Below, piece after piece: positions 28,400-36,223 of a stretch of 64,000 nucleotides of DNA (positions are counted from its first letter, which is position 1; the number at the start of each line of letters is the position of its first letter). Origin of the DNA: Salinarchaeum sp. IM2453 (GTDB taxonomy: Archaea; Halobacteriota; Halobacteria; Halobacteriales; Salinarchaeaceae). Both the position numbers and the translations under genes were made by a program. Location of the stretch: assembly GCF_019693215.1 (NCBI RefSeq), contig NZ_CP081183.1, positions 2,111,226 to 2,175,225 on the forward strand, read 5' to 3'. The notes below the pieces were generated by a model that worked only from the letters and a program-made list of their open reading frames with translations, did no database searches and was not told where the DNA came from.

Positions 28400-29638
28400 A
28401 TGAAACACACGCTTCGCTTCCGTGCGTATCTGCCCGATGACGTAGCAACCGAAGCGTGGCGGCACATCGACATCCTCCGGCAGATTCGCAACCACGCTGT
28501 CCGAGACTACTACAACGCAGACTACAACGACAGGCCATCTGACTACGACCAACACAACAAACTCAAAAACTGGACAGACCAGTGGCCCACCTTTGCAGAA
28601 CCCTCTCAACACGCCGCACAACAAGCCATCACCCAAATCCACAGCGATCTGGAAACCTTGAAAGAACGGCGAAAAGAAGGCTACAACGTCGGACGGTTGA
28701 AATGGCAAGGAGCGGGCGAATTCCGGTCGGTGTCGTACAATCAACCCCGTCGCTGGAACGTGGATCACAACACGGGCGACGACCGGTTCGTGCGACTCCG
28801 ACTCGAAAAAATTGGCTGGTTCAAAATCCGAGCAGACCGCGACGTCCCACCAGCAGAGGACATTGACGAGATAATCCTGAAACAAGAAACGACGGGCGAA
28901 TGGTACGTCTCGCTCGTCACCACTGTGGAAGGCACGCCGGGGAAACCGTCACTAAGCGAGATCGACCCCGAAGACTGTGTGGGTGTTGACCTTGGCATTA
29001 CCAGCTACATCCTCACGTCGGAGAACCTGTCCGTTGATACACTCGACCTGTCCGATGAGTACGACCGTTACGCCCGCGAACAGCGGAAACTCGCTCGAAA
29101 AGAACACGGGTCCGCTAACTGGGAGAACCAGCGTCGGAAGGTGGCCCGAGCGAAACGAACAATCAAGCGGAAGGTCGAAGATTTCCAGCACAAACTGACG
29201 ACGTGGTTGGTTACAGAGTACGATGTCGTGGCCGTCGAAGACTTAGATGCGAAGCCAATGCTGGAAACCAGCCAGAACGCCAAGAACAAGCAGGATGCCG
29301 CGTGGTCACGGTTTATCGAACTGTTGGAGTACAAGGCTGAGCTACACGGCACACACGTTGAAACGGTGAAGCCGGAAGGCACGACGAAAGAGTGCGCTGT
29401 GTGTGGTGTTGAGACGGATAAGCCACTCTGGGTGCGGGAACACTCGTGTCCAGCGTGCGGTCATACGGAAGACCGCGATCTGAACGCGGCGAAGAATATG
29501 CTCTACAGAGGACTCAAGCAGTTAGGGCTGGGACAGTCCGAATCAACGCCTGTGGAGACTGCGCTCCCTACGCTCACGCCTCAGCGAGAGACTGTGAGTG
29601 CAAAGCGCGTCGTTGAAACAGGAAGCCCTGGGGCTTGA
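28400..29638 (+). CDS. tnpB: RNA-guided endonuclease TnpB, canonical active site
   Basis: A 412-residue IS200/IS605-type TnpB. The split RuvC site is complete: Asp197 (GVDLG), Glu280 (VAVEDL) and Asp360 (DRDLNAAKNM). The zinc ribbon between the second and third motifs has Cys332, Cys335, Cys350 and Cys353. The N-terminal wedge domain spans about 1-125. By family, it is guided by an RNA made from the right end of the element and cleaves next to a short motif that matches the insertion target. The C-terminal tail TPVETALP...KRVVETGSP is the tail found decayed in family A relics. Confidence 0.93.
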   Translation: MKHTLRFRAYLPDDVATEAWRHIDILRQIRNHAVRDYYNADYNDRPSDYDQHNKLKNWTDQWPTFAEPSQHAAQQAITQIHSDLETLKERRKEGYNVGRLKWQGAGEFRSVSYNQPRRWNVDHNTGDDRFVRLRLEKIGWFKIRADRDVPPAEDIDEIILKQETTGEWYVSLVTTVEGTPGKPSLSEIDPEDCVGVDLGITSYILTSENLSVDTLDLSDEYDRYAREQRKLARKEHGSANWENQRRKVARAKRTIKRKVEDFQHKLTTWLVTEYDVVAVEDLDAKPMLETSQNAKNKQDAAWSRFIELLEYKAELHGTHVETVKPEGTTKECAVCGVETDKPLWVREHSCPACGHTEDRDLNAAKNMLYRGLKQLGLGQSESTPVETALPTLTPQRETVSAKRVVETGSPGA

Positions 29639-29656
29639 CCCCGGGGTGAGTTCACA

Positions 29657-29809
29657 TTCATTGAACCATGCTCTGACTGGCTGGTGTTCCGTACTATCAC
29701 AGGGAACTAATAGTAACTCTTCTTTATTGTCATGCTGATCTCGAACCGTACAAAGCCATGATCCTTCTTCACGGATTATTTCAAGATCAGTGAGTCGATA
29801 ACGAGACAT
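29657..29809 (-). pseudogene. N-terminal fragment of a haloarchaeal hypothetical protein
   Basis: About 51 genuine codons starting MSRYRLTDLEIIREEGSWLC, then the frame runs into the right end of the insertion sequence (residues after WFNE are element sequence). I do not recognise the family; the surviving part looks like a small acidic alpha-beta domain. The rest of the gene is absent from the other side of the element. Confidence 0.55.
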
Positions 29810-29877
29810 AATGGCAGTTAGCGCTCTGTGTATATATCCACTGCTGGTGTTTATCAGGTGGCGATTGTTTGCTCGTG

Positions 29878-30639
29878 CTACCGCTTTTCTGTTGGCGATG
29901 AGCAGCGAAGGCACAGCGTGCTATCACCTGTCCAATTAACGTCTCTTGACCCGCACGTAGGACACTGATAAGAATCCGTGTTGTATGCTGTTGAACCCCG
30001 TGGAGCAGCAAACATGCTGTCTTTGATTGCTTGCGTAAGATACGCCGGTAGATGCTGATGTTTGTATTTCACTCGATGTGCAAGGAATGCACTTGGTTGC
30101 GATGGATCAGACCCGTGCAAATCTTCCCATGTAACCGCAATTTCCCCGTTTTCTTGTCCTCGGGCAAGCTGCTTGAGTGGTGATGCTGCAGCTTCAAAGA
30201 GTGGTGTTGTTGTCCATGACTGGGGATCATCTACTGTTACGTCCTGATACGTTGAGACTGCAGATTTGTATACTGGTTTGGCCTCGCCAAGGTCTGCTAT
30301 CACTCGAAAGTCACCTCCCATCTCTTTGAGACAGCCAACTTGTACTGTTCGTTCTGTACGACCAATAAGATCTTTTGTAATCATTAACCCAGCTGTCCCT
30401 CGCTGTTCGGCTCGTGTATCCAATCCAGCGACTCGATAACAGATTGCTGCTTTTAACAGATAGCTTATCCCGATCCCAGTCCAGCCCTTTTGTGAAAGCT
30501 CAAATGTGTCAACATCTTCACGTGGATCAGATAGCACAGACCAGGCGGCACGGCTGTACTCGTCGCCTGCTGAGTCATACGCTTGTGCTGCAAGTTCCTG
30601 TATAGCTGCCTGCCGGTGTCCACCAGTATTTACGCTCAT
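29878..30639 (-). CDS. Hypothetical protein with C-terminal zinc ribbon
   Basis: 253 residues when started at MSVNTGGHRQAAIQEL; an ATG eight codons upstream is possible. Residues 1-200 are helical with TPR-like character (AYDSAGDEYSRAAW; LKAAICYRVAGLD), as in the repeat-type haloarchaeal proteins of unknown role. The C-terminus carries CPTCGSRDVNWTGDSTLCLRC, a zinc ribbon. It is monocistronic, between the truncated gene and the bactofilin-like gene on the same strand. Confidence 0.65.
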   Translation of the reverse strand: MSVNTGGHRQAAIQELAAQAYDSAGDEYSRAAWSVLSDPREDVDTFELSQKGWTGIGISYLLKAAICYRVAGLDTRAEQRGTAGLMITKDLIGRTERTVQVGCLKEMGGDFRVIADLGEAKPVYKSAVSTYQDVTVDDPQSWTTTPLFEAAASPLKQLARGQENGEIAVTWEDLHGSDPSQPSAFLAHRVKYKHQHLPAYLTQAIKDSMFAAPRGSTAYNTDSYQCPTCGSRDVNWTGDSTLCLRCSSPTEKR

Positions 30640-30709
30640 GCATATACTTTGTTTGCTTACCAAAGCCTCCTGCTATTTATCTCCAGAAATCACCTCAGAT
30701 GTCTTAATA

Positions 30710-31573
30710 TCACCCAGGAAGTGAAACTGGCTCAAATTCTTGGAGCCCGAAATACGTAATAATGACTGCTCCAAGCCCAATCAGTAAAAGCCCAATAGCG
30801 ATGATATCCCCAAGGACTGGAAGAATACCAATCACTTGCAGGAACATCATAACGGCCACAATTCCAAGAGCAGTTGCTAAACCGCTCCGCGAGGTGTCTA
30901 TTTGCTGACCGATTAAGTATCCCAGCGCAATGATTCCATAGGCAATTACCAGCATCCCAGCAAGCAGTCCGATAATGCTAACCGGCAGTAAGACGAGTGT
31001 AAACGCCATGAACACAAAAAGGACCAAGAACGTGACTGCGAGAAGAGTACCGACACTTAGGCTGATAACCGGATAATTGCGTGCTGCTGAACCAACGGTG
31101 TTGAGAAGATGCTGATGTGTCCGCGAAAGCCAAGCCCCTGCAATTGCCAGCACGACTGTCATTACAACGATGGGAGTGTACGCTGCAACTGGGTCAGGAT
31201 CGGCCGGAGTGAACTCAAGCGTTGACTGTTCAACAATTAATGCTCCACCAGCGATTTCTTTTGTCCCACCAATATGTTGGAACTCTCCATCGATAGAACC
31301 ACTGCTCTCAACAATAAGTATCCCTGCCAACTGTGTCACGTCGTCTTCGATTGAGCCCTGAACCTGTAGCTCACCACCAATGATATACACTGGTCCAGAT
31401 ATAGATTCATCAGCCGGCACTGTAACGGTTGCATCTCCGACAATCAATGCACCATCATGCTCTGTTATCTCGTGTTCGCCTTCGATCATGAGTTCTGTAG
31501 TTTCAATACCTGCCCCGCCAGCTGAAATCATGAGTAAAGCGATGATCAACAGTGGAATTGTTTCTATATTCAT
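30710..31573 (-). CDS. Bactofilin-like polymer-forming membrane protein
   Basis: A 287-residue protein. It has an N-terminal signal-like helix (3-20), then a right-handed-helix-type segment (about 25-120) with repeated short beta motifs (GALIVGDATVTVP, GPVYIIGGELQVQGSIEDDV, GSIDGEFQHIGG) as in polymer-forming/bactofilin proteins, then four or five membrane helices to the C-terminus. It overlaps the MFS gene by 4 bases and follows it. A role in a surface or cytoskeletal scaffold is inferred only. Confidence 0.6.
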   Translation of the reverse strand: MNIETIPLLIIALLMISAGGAGIETTELMIEGEHEITEHDGALIVGDATVTVPADESISGPVYIIGGELQVQGSIEDDVTQLAGILIVESSGSIDGEFQHIGGTKEIAGGALIVEQSTLEFTPADPDPVAAYTPIVVMTVVLAIAGAWLSRTHQHLLNTVGSAARNYPVISLSVGTLLAVTFLVLFVFMAFTLVLLPVSIIGLLAGMLVIAYGIIALGYLIGQQIDTSRSGLATALGIVAVMMFLQVIGILPVLGDIIAIGLLLIGLGAVIITYFGLQEFEPVSLPG

Positions 31574-32847
31574 GAAGGTACACCTCTTTTTGCTAACACA
31601 AACATACGATGAATATAGAGTAGTATCGGCAGACCAGCAACGAATAGGAGCGAAAGCGCATTAACATATATTAGGTGCGTTTCAAGGGGAAGCCCAATCC
31701 CTTCAGAATACAGTGCCAGTGCGGTACTCATGAACGTTGCTAGCCATCCAGCAATACCAACACCGAGTGCAGTATGGATCCCAATTGTCTCAGGAGTTGA
31801 GAGGTCTGGCCATAGAGCAAAATTAAGCGTAGTATAAAAACTAACTGCTAACACATAAAACATTGGCAGCAGCAGCGCTGGTGTACCGTCTGTTCCAAAG
31901 CGAATATCGAATACGTATAGCAGGTGAGTGAGTGCAAACAGACAGAATACCCAAAAAAATAACCAGTTTCGGCTAAAGTTTGTGTACAATAGCCCCCCAA
32001 CCAGAGCGCCGATCACGTGCATAACCGCAATAAATAACCGGACATTCAGATCTGGTGACTGCCAAGAGGTATAGATATAGATCGGCTCTTCAATGATTCG
32101 AAGGAAGCCGAGACTGTCAATAAAGAAAACACCAAACATCAGCACGATTGGTGCTAAAAGTGCAAAACTAAATGTCCGGACAGGGGCAGGACGACAGAAT
32201 CGACCGACACCAAAGTGTTCTCGCTTATGCTGTTCAGCAAGCATGTCGATAAATGCGAATTGTTTTAGAGAGAGCACACCGAGAATCAGCACACCCGGTA
32301 CCATCATTACACTCATGACGAGACTGAATTGTTCAATTTGCCACTCAATAGGATATAACGCTGCAACGAAAAATGAAAGGCCTGCTACAGTTGCAGCGGC
32401 ATATCCTCGATCCCTAACTGGGATAAAATCAATCATAAAACTGAATGTGACCGGAATTCCAACCCCGAGAGTCAAAGAACAGATAACAATCCATCCAATG
32501 AATGCCTCAGTTGTGGCTATGAATGGCGAGGCTATGGTCAAACAAAGCTGAACAAGGACAATCAAAAATAGCAACCGAAATTTTGCATAAAGATCTGTGC
32601 TCCACCCTTGTCTGTCCATCACTATTCCACTGAGGATGGCAACGATCAACGTAAGAAGAGCAAGCACAGCCATCACAACTGACACTTCCTCAGGTGGCAT
32701 CCCAATTTCTCGTGTTCCAAGATCAGTCAGCCCCAGTTGTACAAAGGTGAGATTGTAATAGTACCCGGCAGTGAGTGTCGCAATATAGATCACATAGCCA
32801 GCAATTGGAGTCCACTGACGATTAGAGGCAAATTCAAAGAGTTTCAT
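31570..32847 (-). CDS. Major facilitator superfamily transporter
   Basis: A 425-residue protein with about twelve hydrophobic helices. The first inter-helix loop has GIVMDRQGWS, corresponding to the MFS GxxxDRxGRR signature, and VPVRDRGYAAA-type residues follow helix 4. A central cytoplasmic loop (about 200-225) is basic. The substrate is unknown. It is the first gene of a two-gene unit with the bactofilin-like protein (4-base overlap). Confidence 0.75.
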   Translation of the reverse strand: MKLFEFASNRQWTPIAGYVIYIATLTAGYYYNLTFVQLGLTDLGTREIGMPPEEVSVVMAVLALLTLIVAILSGIVMDRQGWSTDLYAKFRLLFLIVLVQLCLTIASPFIATTEAFIGWIVICSLTLGVGIPVTFSFMIDFIPVRDRGYAAATVAGLSFFVAALYPIEWQIEQFSLVMSVMMVPGVLILGVLSLKQFAFIDMLAEQHKREHFGVGRFCRPAPVRTFSFALLAPIVLMFGVFFIDSLGFLRIIEEPIYIYTSWQSPDLNVRLFIAVMHVIGALVGGLLYTNFSRNWLFFWVFCLFALTHLLYVFDIRFGTDGTPALLLPMFYVLAVSFYTTLNFALWPDLSTPETIGIHTALGVGIAGWLATFMSTALALYSEGIGLPLETHLIYVNALSLLFVAGLPILLYIHRMFVLAKRGVPS

Positions 32848-32874
32848 TTCTCACGACAAGACTGCATCTAATCT

Positions 32875-32991
32875 TCACTCCGAGTCATTAGATTTCTTGT
32901 GATCCCCAGAGTAATACCGTTTCTGTGCCTGACTTTCTGGGGTGAATGCTGTCATTTCGGTGCTCGGGCTCTCCATGTTAATCGCCATCAT
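32875..32991 (-). CDS. Possible 38-residue polar peptide
   Basis: A frame with paired ATG codons and the sequence MESPSTEMTAFTPESQAQKR near its centre, followed by a polar tail. There is no recognised domain. It is separated from the MFS gene only by a short gap, but on composition alone it may be chance. Reported with low confidence. Confidence 0.25.
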   Translation of the reverse strand: MMAINMESPSTEMTAFTPESQAQKRYYSGDHKKSNDSE

Positions 32992-33067
32992 GGTTATCAT
33001 CAGTTTCCTAACAAAGACATATAAGCATTTGGACAAGGAGATATTCTAGAGATTGTGTCATCTGGTC

Positions 33068-33146
33068 AGTGTAGTTAGAACAGGAAGCCTCTGTCTCAAG
33101 GGAGAGCGGCTATTACGGCAGGTGAGTAGGAAGGGGTAATTCACAC
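33068..33146 (+). mobile_element. Family A TnpB tail relic, copy 4
   Basis: In the plus strand the bases read VRTGSLCLKGER and then a stop in gtgagtag, followed by gaaggggtaattcac, a match to the SPVLKERPASAVSE plus gcagggtagttcac tail of copy 6. Only the extreme 3' end of a TnpB element is left. It truncates the FKBP gene on the opposite strand. Confidence 0.55.
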
Positions 33147-33295
33147 TCAAGTGATCCATGGTCACGGTATGGATTGTATATATCATACTCTTTGGCGACT
33201 ACAGAATCGGTGGTGTCCACTACACATGAGGATTCATCTATATCATATAATCTTGCCGTGTAATGAACAATCGCTGCGTTTCCATCTTGCGCCAT
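33113..33295 (-). pseudogene. FKBP-type peptidyl-prolyl isomerase, N-terminal fragment
   Basis: The first ~50 residues (AAIVHYTARLYDIDESSCVV and DTTDSVVAKEYDIYNPYRDH) match the start of haloarchaeal FKBP-type isomerases, where VHYTGRL and VFDTT are conserved. After GSLE the frame enters the IS tail at about 33146 and stops. No C-terminal half is found on the other side, so the gene is dead. It could still give a short peptide. A promoter-like stretch lies behind its start. Confidence 0.6.
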
Positions 33296-33337
33296 GTACT
33301 GAGTAATATAGACTGATATTATGGGTATAACTCAAAA

Positions 33338-33391
33338 CTTCGCAGTCTGCAACCTACCAATGCAGTCTTAACCTACAGACGATCTGCGAAG
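33338..33391. promoter_or_regulatory. Inverted repeat upstream of the tungstate-type transporter
   Basis: Half-sites cttcgcag (33338-33345) and ctgcgaag (33384-33391) are perfect inverted copies with inner tctg/cagac pairing. Together they form a stem with a loop of about 25-30 bases or a spaced operator. It lies ~155 bases before the binding-protein gene and ~45 bases behind the FKBP start, in the only regulatory space available to both. Confidence 0.35.
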
Positions 33392-33545
33392 TAGTTACTT
33401 ATCCATTATGGGTTCTCACTTTGGCTCTCTGATAAACAGTTCTGTAAATCTAGATTCGATCTTAATATGTAACTTATTTCATTCACACATTTTTCTAATG
33501 AAACTAAAAAAAGTTATATGTAGGAGAATGGGTAATGAAATCCAC

Positions 33546-34502
33546 ATGTCACCCCCCCAGAACAGTCGATCAAAATATCTGCACCGACGGGATCTCCTCA
33601 GTATCACTAGCGGATTTGTTGGTGTCAGCGCACTTGCTGGTTGCCTAACCCTTGGATCCAATGCGTTAACCGTTTTGTCTGCTGGTAGTCTGGCCACTAC
33701 TTTTGAAGATTATATTGGTCCGGCTTTTGAAGCTGAGACTGATATTTCACTACACGGTGAGTACTACGGCTCAAATGCAATTATGCGGATGATCGAAGAT
33801 AGAACGAAACATCCCGATGTGATTGTGAGTGCTGACGCGACATTACTACGTGATCGGTTGTACGGTAGTGTCACCAAGTGGGATATTGAATTTGCGTCAA
33901 ATAGCGTTGGTATTGGCTATGATGAAAATACAGACTTTGCTGAACAACTTGACGCCGGAAATGCGTGGTATGACATTATCGAATCGACCGACAAAGATGA
34001 TGTGGCAATCGCAGATCCGGATCTTGATCCTCTTGGGTACCGTGCTATTCAGGCATTTAAAATCGCACAGAAAGAACACAATCTCAATGACGATTTTGTA
34101 AGTAAGCTAGATGAGCTTACATACAGAGAACCAGAAGAACCACAGATAATGTCCAGCGTCGAGACGGGAGCACGATCAGCAGCTATCGTATACCAAAATA
34201 TGGCTGTTGATCATGAAATGCCGTTTTATGAATTCCCTGAAAAGTATAATTTCAGTAATCCTGAGCTGGAAAACCATTATGCAACCGTTGAATACACGAC
34301 CGACGAGGAAGAGTACACAGCAGAAGGACGCCCGATACTTTATAATGCAACAGTTAGCAACGAAGCTAACGAGCAGGATGCAGGATATCAACTGATTCAA
34401 TTCCTTATTGACAATCCCGATATTCTTAAAGAAGCTGGACTGGTTGCTGGAGGTCAGCTTCCCCGTGCTTCAGGAACTGTCCCCGAACGTATTGATATAT
34501 GA
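33546..34502 (+). CDS. wtpA: Tungstate/molybdate-type ABC transporter binding lipoprotein
   Basis: 318 residues when started at MSPPQNSRSKYLHRRDLLSI; an ATG six codons upstream is possible. It has a Tat signal with Arg14-Arg15 and a lipobox LAGC (Cys33), so it should be exported folded and lipid-anchored, typical for haloarchaea. The mature part has ModA/WtpA/TupA features: LSAGSLATTFEDYIGPAFEA, SNAIMRMI, DVIVSADATLL and IADPDLDPLGYRA. The permease gene overlaps by 4 bases. Molybdate versus tungstate cannot be decided here. Confidence 0.82.
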   Translation: MSPPQNSRSKYLHRRDLLSITSGFVGVSALAGCLTLGSNALTVLSAGSLATTFEDYIGPAFEAETDISLHGEYYGSNAIMRMIEDRTKHPDVIVSADATLLRDRLYGSVTKWDIEFASNSVGIGYDENTDFAEQLDAGNAWYDIIESTDKDDVAIADPDLDPLGYRAIQAFKIAQKEHNLNDDFVSKLDELTYREPEEPQIMSSVETGARSAAIVYQNMAVDHEMPFYEFPEKYNFSNPELENHYATVEYTTDEEEYTAEGRPILYNATVSNEANEQDAGYQLIQFLIDNPDILKEAGLVAGGQLPRASGTVPERIDI

Positions 34503-35317
34503 GCCTTACTGATATCCTCTCAATTCGTCGAACAAATCGCACAATAGGACTGTTACTTCCAGCTCTTCTCGGGAGCTTAATCCTTCTTTATTTTGCATTG
34601 CCGTTTGTTATGTTCCTTTTCCGTACTGGCTCAGCTGATATTATCTCAGGACTGTCAACGCCAGAGGCGCAATTAGCAATTCGAAATTCGCTTATTACGG
34701 CACCTATCTCGACGATGATTGCAACTGCTCTGGGCGTCCCTCTGGCTTACGTACTAGCCCGACGGTCATTCCGGGGAAAACGCTTCGTTGAGGCCTTGGT
34801 CGTCCTCCCACTTATTGTACCACCGGTAGTTGGGGGTGCTATGATTCTTACCGCAGTTGGCCGATTTACACCAATCGGTTCGGTCGCGGCTGCCGCTGGT
34901 ATTCCGTTAACTGATAGTCTTATCGGGATTATCTTGGCACAGACATTTGTTGCTGCACCATTTGTTATTATCACCGCTCGAGCGGGATTCGGAGCTATCG
35001 ATGAACGGCTGGAGCAGGCATCACGATCGCTTGGGCACGGACCGCTTCGAACGTTCTGGAATGTTTCGCTCCCGCTGGCAAAGGGTGCAATTCTGGCTGG
35101 AATTGTACTGACATTTGCTAGGGCTATTGGTGAGTTCGGAGCAACGATGATGGTCGCATATAACCCTCGAACAATGCCAACCCAGATTTGGGTTGATTTT
35201 ATCGCGGGGGGTATCGACGAAATTGTTCCACTTTCGCTTGCATTGCTTGGCATTACACTGGTTGTCTTGGCGGCTGTTCAGTACTTTTCTCGTGTACCAA
35301 CGGTGATTGATCGATGA
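34499..35317 (+). CDS. wtpB: Tungstate/molybdate-type ABC transporter permease
   Basis: A 272-residue inner-membrane permease with six predicted helices. The coupling-helix (EAA) motif is ASRSLGHGPLRTFWNVSLPL (about 178-197), and GEFGATMM follows, as in ModB/TupB-type permeases. It overlaps the binding-protein stop by 4 bases and the ATPase start by 4 bases, so the three genes once formed one coupled operon. The ATPase is now broken, so this permease needs an ATPase from elsewhere to work. Confidence 0.85.
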   Translation: MSLTDILSIRRTNRTIGLLLPALLGSLILLYFALPFVMFLFRTGSADIISGLSTPEAQLAIRNSLITAPISTMIATALGVPLAYVLARRSFRGKRFVEALVVLPLIVPPVVGGAMILTAVGRFTPIGSVAAAAGIPLTDSLIGIILAQTFVAAPFVIITARAGFGAIDERLEQASRSLGHGPLRTFWNVSLPLAKGAILAGIVLTFARAIGEFGATMMVAYNPRTMPTQIWVDFIAGGIDEIVPLSLALLGITLVVLAAVQYFSRVPTVIDR

Positions 35318-35815
35318 TTTTGGAAGTCGACTTACTTACACACTATTACAGCGGTAGCAAGGCGAACACCCACCCGTTTACGGGTGGGGATGAAGCCGAC
35401 AATTGGGAACCATTCCACACTGGTAGTTCAGGCAGGATATTCAACGAAATCCACGAATTAATTTGCCTTCCATCACAATTATCAGATACTGACGTAAAAC
35501 AACGGTCCCTCCGAGTCACCAGGGCAGAAGCACACAGAACCCACCGGCGGATAGGAAACGGCTGCTTGGCTCAGCCAGCGCCGTCGGTCGCAAACCACAA
35601 TATCCCAATGTGGGAATCCCACGACCTCAGTCGTGTAGAGGAAGTCAGGATAGAGAGCGGGCCATTACTGATATTTCGTCTGGACTTGAGTCAGGAAAGT
35701 TGATCGGGCTTCTGGCCCCAACTGCGGTAAAACCACTATTGTGCAGACCATTGCCGGGCATCTATCTCCAACAGCTGGACGGATTAACACTAATGTTTAG
35801 CAGTTCTCCGTGCCA
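35314..35815 (+). pseudogene. ABC transporter ATPase of the tungstate-type system, destroyed
   Basis: The start MILEVDLLTHYY is normal, but at about 35349 the gene is broken by a 299-bp element. Reading resumes near 35649 with DRERAITDISSGLESGKLIG and LLAP. Inside the Walker A motif two bases are missing (act-gcggtaaaacc for the expected act-ggntgcggtaaaacc). Beyond this the correct frame gives GKTTIVQTIAGHLSPTAGRI and then a stop at 35798. Downstream sequence is IS debris, so the signature, Walker B and the rest are gone. Confidence 0.8.
35349..35647 (+). mobile_element. 299-bp non-autonomous TnpB-derived element
   Basis: The left end cagcggtagcaaggcgaac, followed by the hairpin cccacccgt-tta-cgggtgggg, is shared with the 381-bp element at 57758. 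The right end (gggaatcccacgacctcagt then gaggaagtca) matches the right ends at 58138 and 45008. The middle keeps a fragment of the TnpB tail (gataggaaacggctgcttgg). No transposase is encoded. It is inserted into codon 12 of the ATPase gene. Confidence 0.75.
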
Positions 35816-35829
35816 GAGACCACGGTGAA

Positions 35830-35912
35830 GCCACGGGCCATCGCGCCCGTGGCACTCCACAGAAGAATCAAGACGGATGCCACGGGGCTTGACCCCGAAG
35901 TTGTTGACGATG
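35830..35912 (+). mobile_element. IS-end relics: 8-bp hairpin and family B copy 4
   Basis: A perfect hairpin gccacggg/cccgtggc (35830-35853) is followed by family B sequence in plus orientation (cagaagaatcaagacggatg, then ccacggggcttgaccccga). It lies immediately behind the surviving ATPase fragment and probably marks the deletion that removed the rest of that gene. Confidence 0.55.
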
Positions 35913-35954
35913 TGTGACAGTGGATATTTTATTGGATTATGTGATTCTTACTTA

Positions 35955-36025
35955 GTGAACTTACCCCGCCCTACTTGCTCCCTTCGGTCGCTCCTTGAGG
36001 ACGGGAACGTAGCCTGTAAAAGTTA
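35955..36025 (-). repeat. Family A solo tail, copy 5
   Basis: On the minus strand the bases read ttacaggctacgttcccgtc, then ctcaaggagcgacc and gcaagtagggcggggtaagttcac. This is the left-end motif fused directly to the TnpB tail and right end, with nothing between. It is nearly the same as copy 6 at 42868-42940. The remaining ~160 bases to the next gene show only A/T-rich sequence. Confidence 0.6.
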
Positions 36026-36223
36026 AACAGTCACTTTAATCAATTGTGTCTGAATTGGTGCTAGTCTTGTAGTGGTATTCTCTGTGGTAGTTTATTACCT
36101 ACCCACAACCTGAGAAATATTCAGTTGCTAAGAATCAGTCAGCACGTAGTAAATCGTCACTGATTAGCGTAATTACATTTCCCAGTGTATTGTCTAGTGC
36201 GGTCAAATGGCCGTGAGTTACCG

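Larger units (their letters stand above)
28177..29655 (+). mobile_element. Complete IS1341-type element with AbrB-like gene and TnpB
   Basis: The left end begins near tacaggcggtacaaggcg, followed by a 42-codon AbrB-type gene, tnpB, and a right end with the palindrome ggggcttgacccc and ggggtgagttcac. There is no TnpA gene, so movement needs a Y1 transposase from elsewhere. Codon use and G+C content are higher than in the flanking genes, suggesting recent arrival. Truncated genes lie on both sides, pointing to a deletion at insertion or later. Confidence 0.8.

Noticed and set aside
28355-28885. A 176-codon frame rich in Val and Phe antisense to tnpB
   Set aside because: Antisense shadow caused by the codon bias of the G+C-richer insertion sequence.
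35314-35703. A 129-codon open frame as a real protein
   Set aside because: It is the first 12 codons of an ABC ATPase followed by non-coding element sequence.
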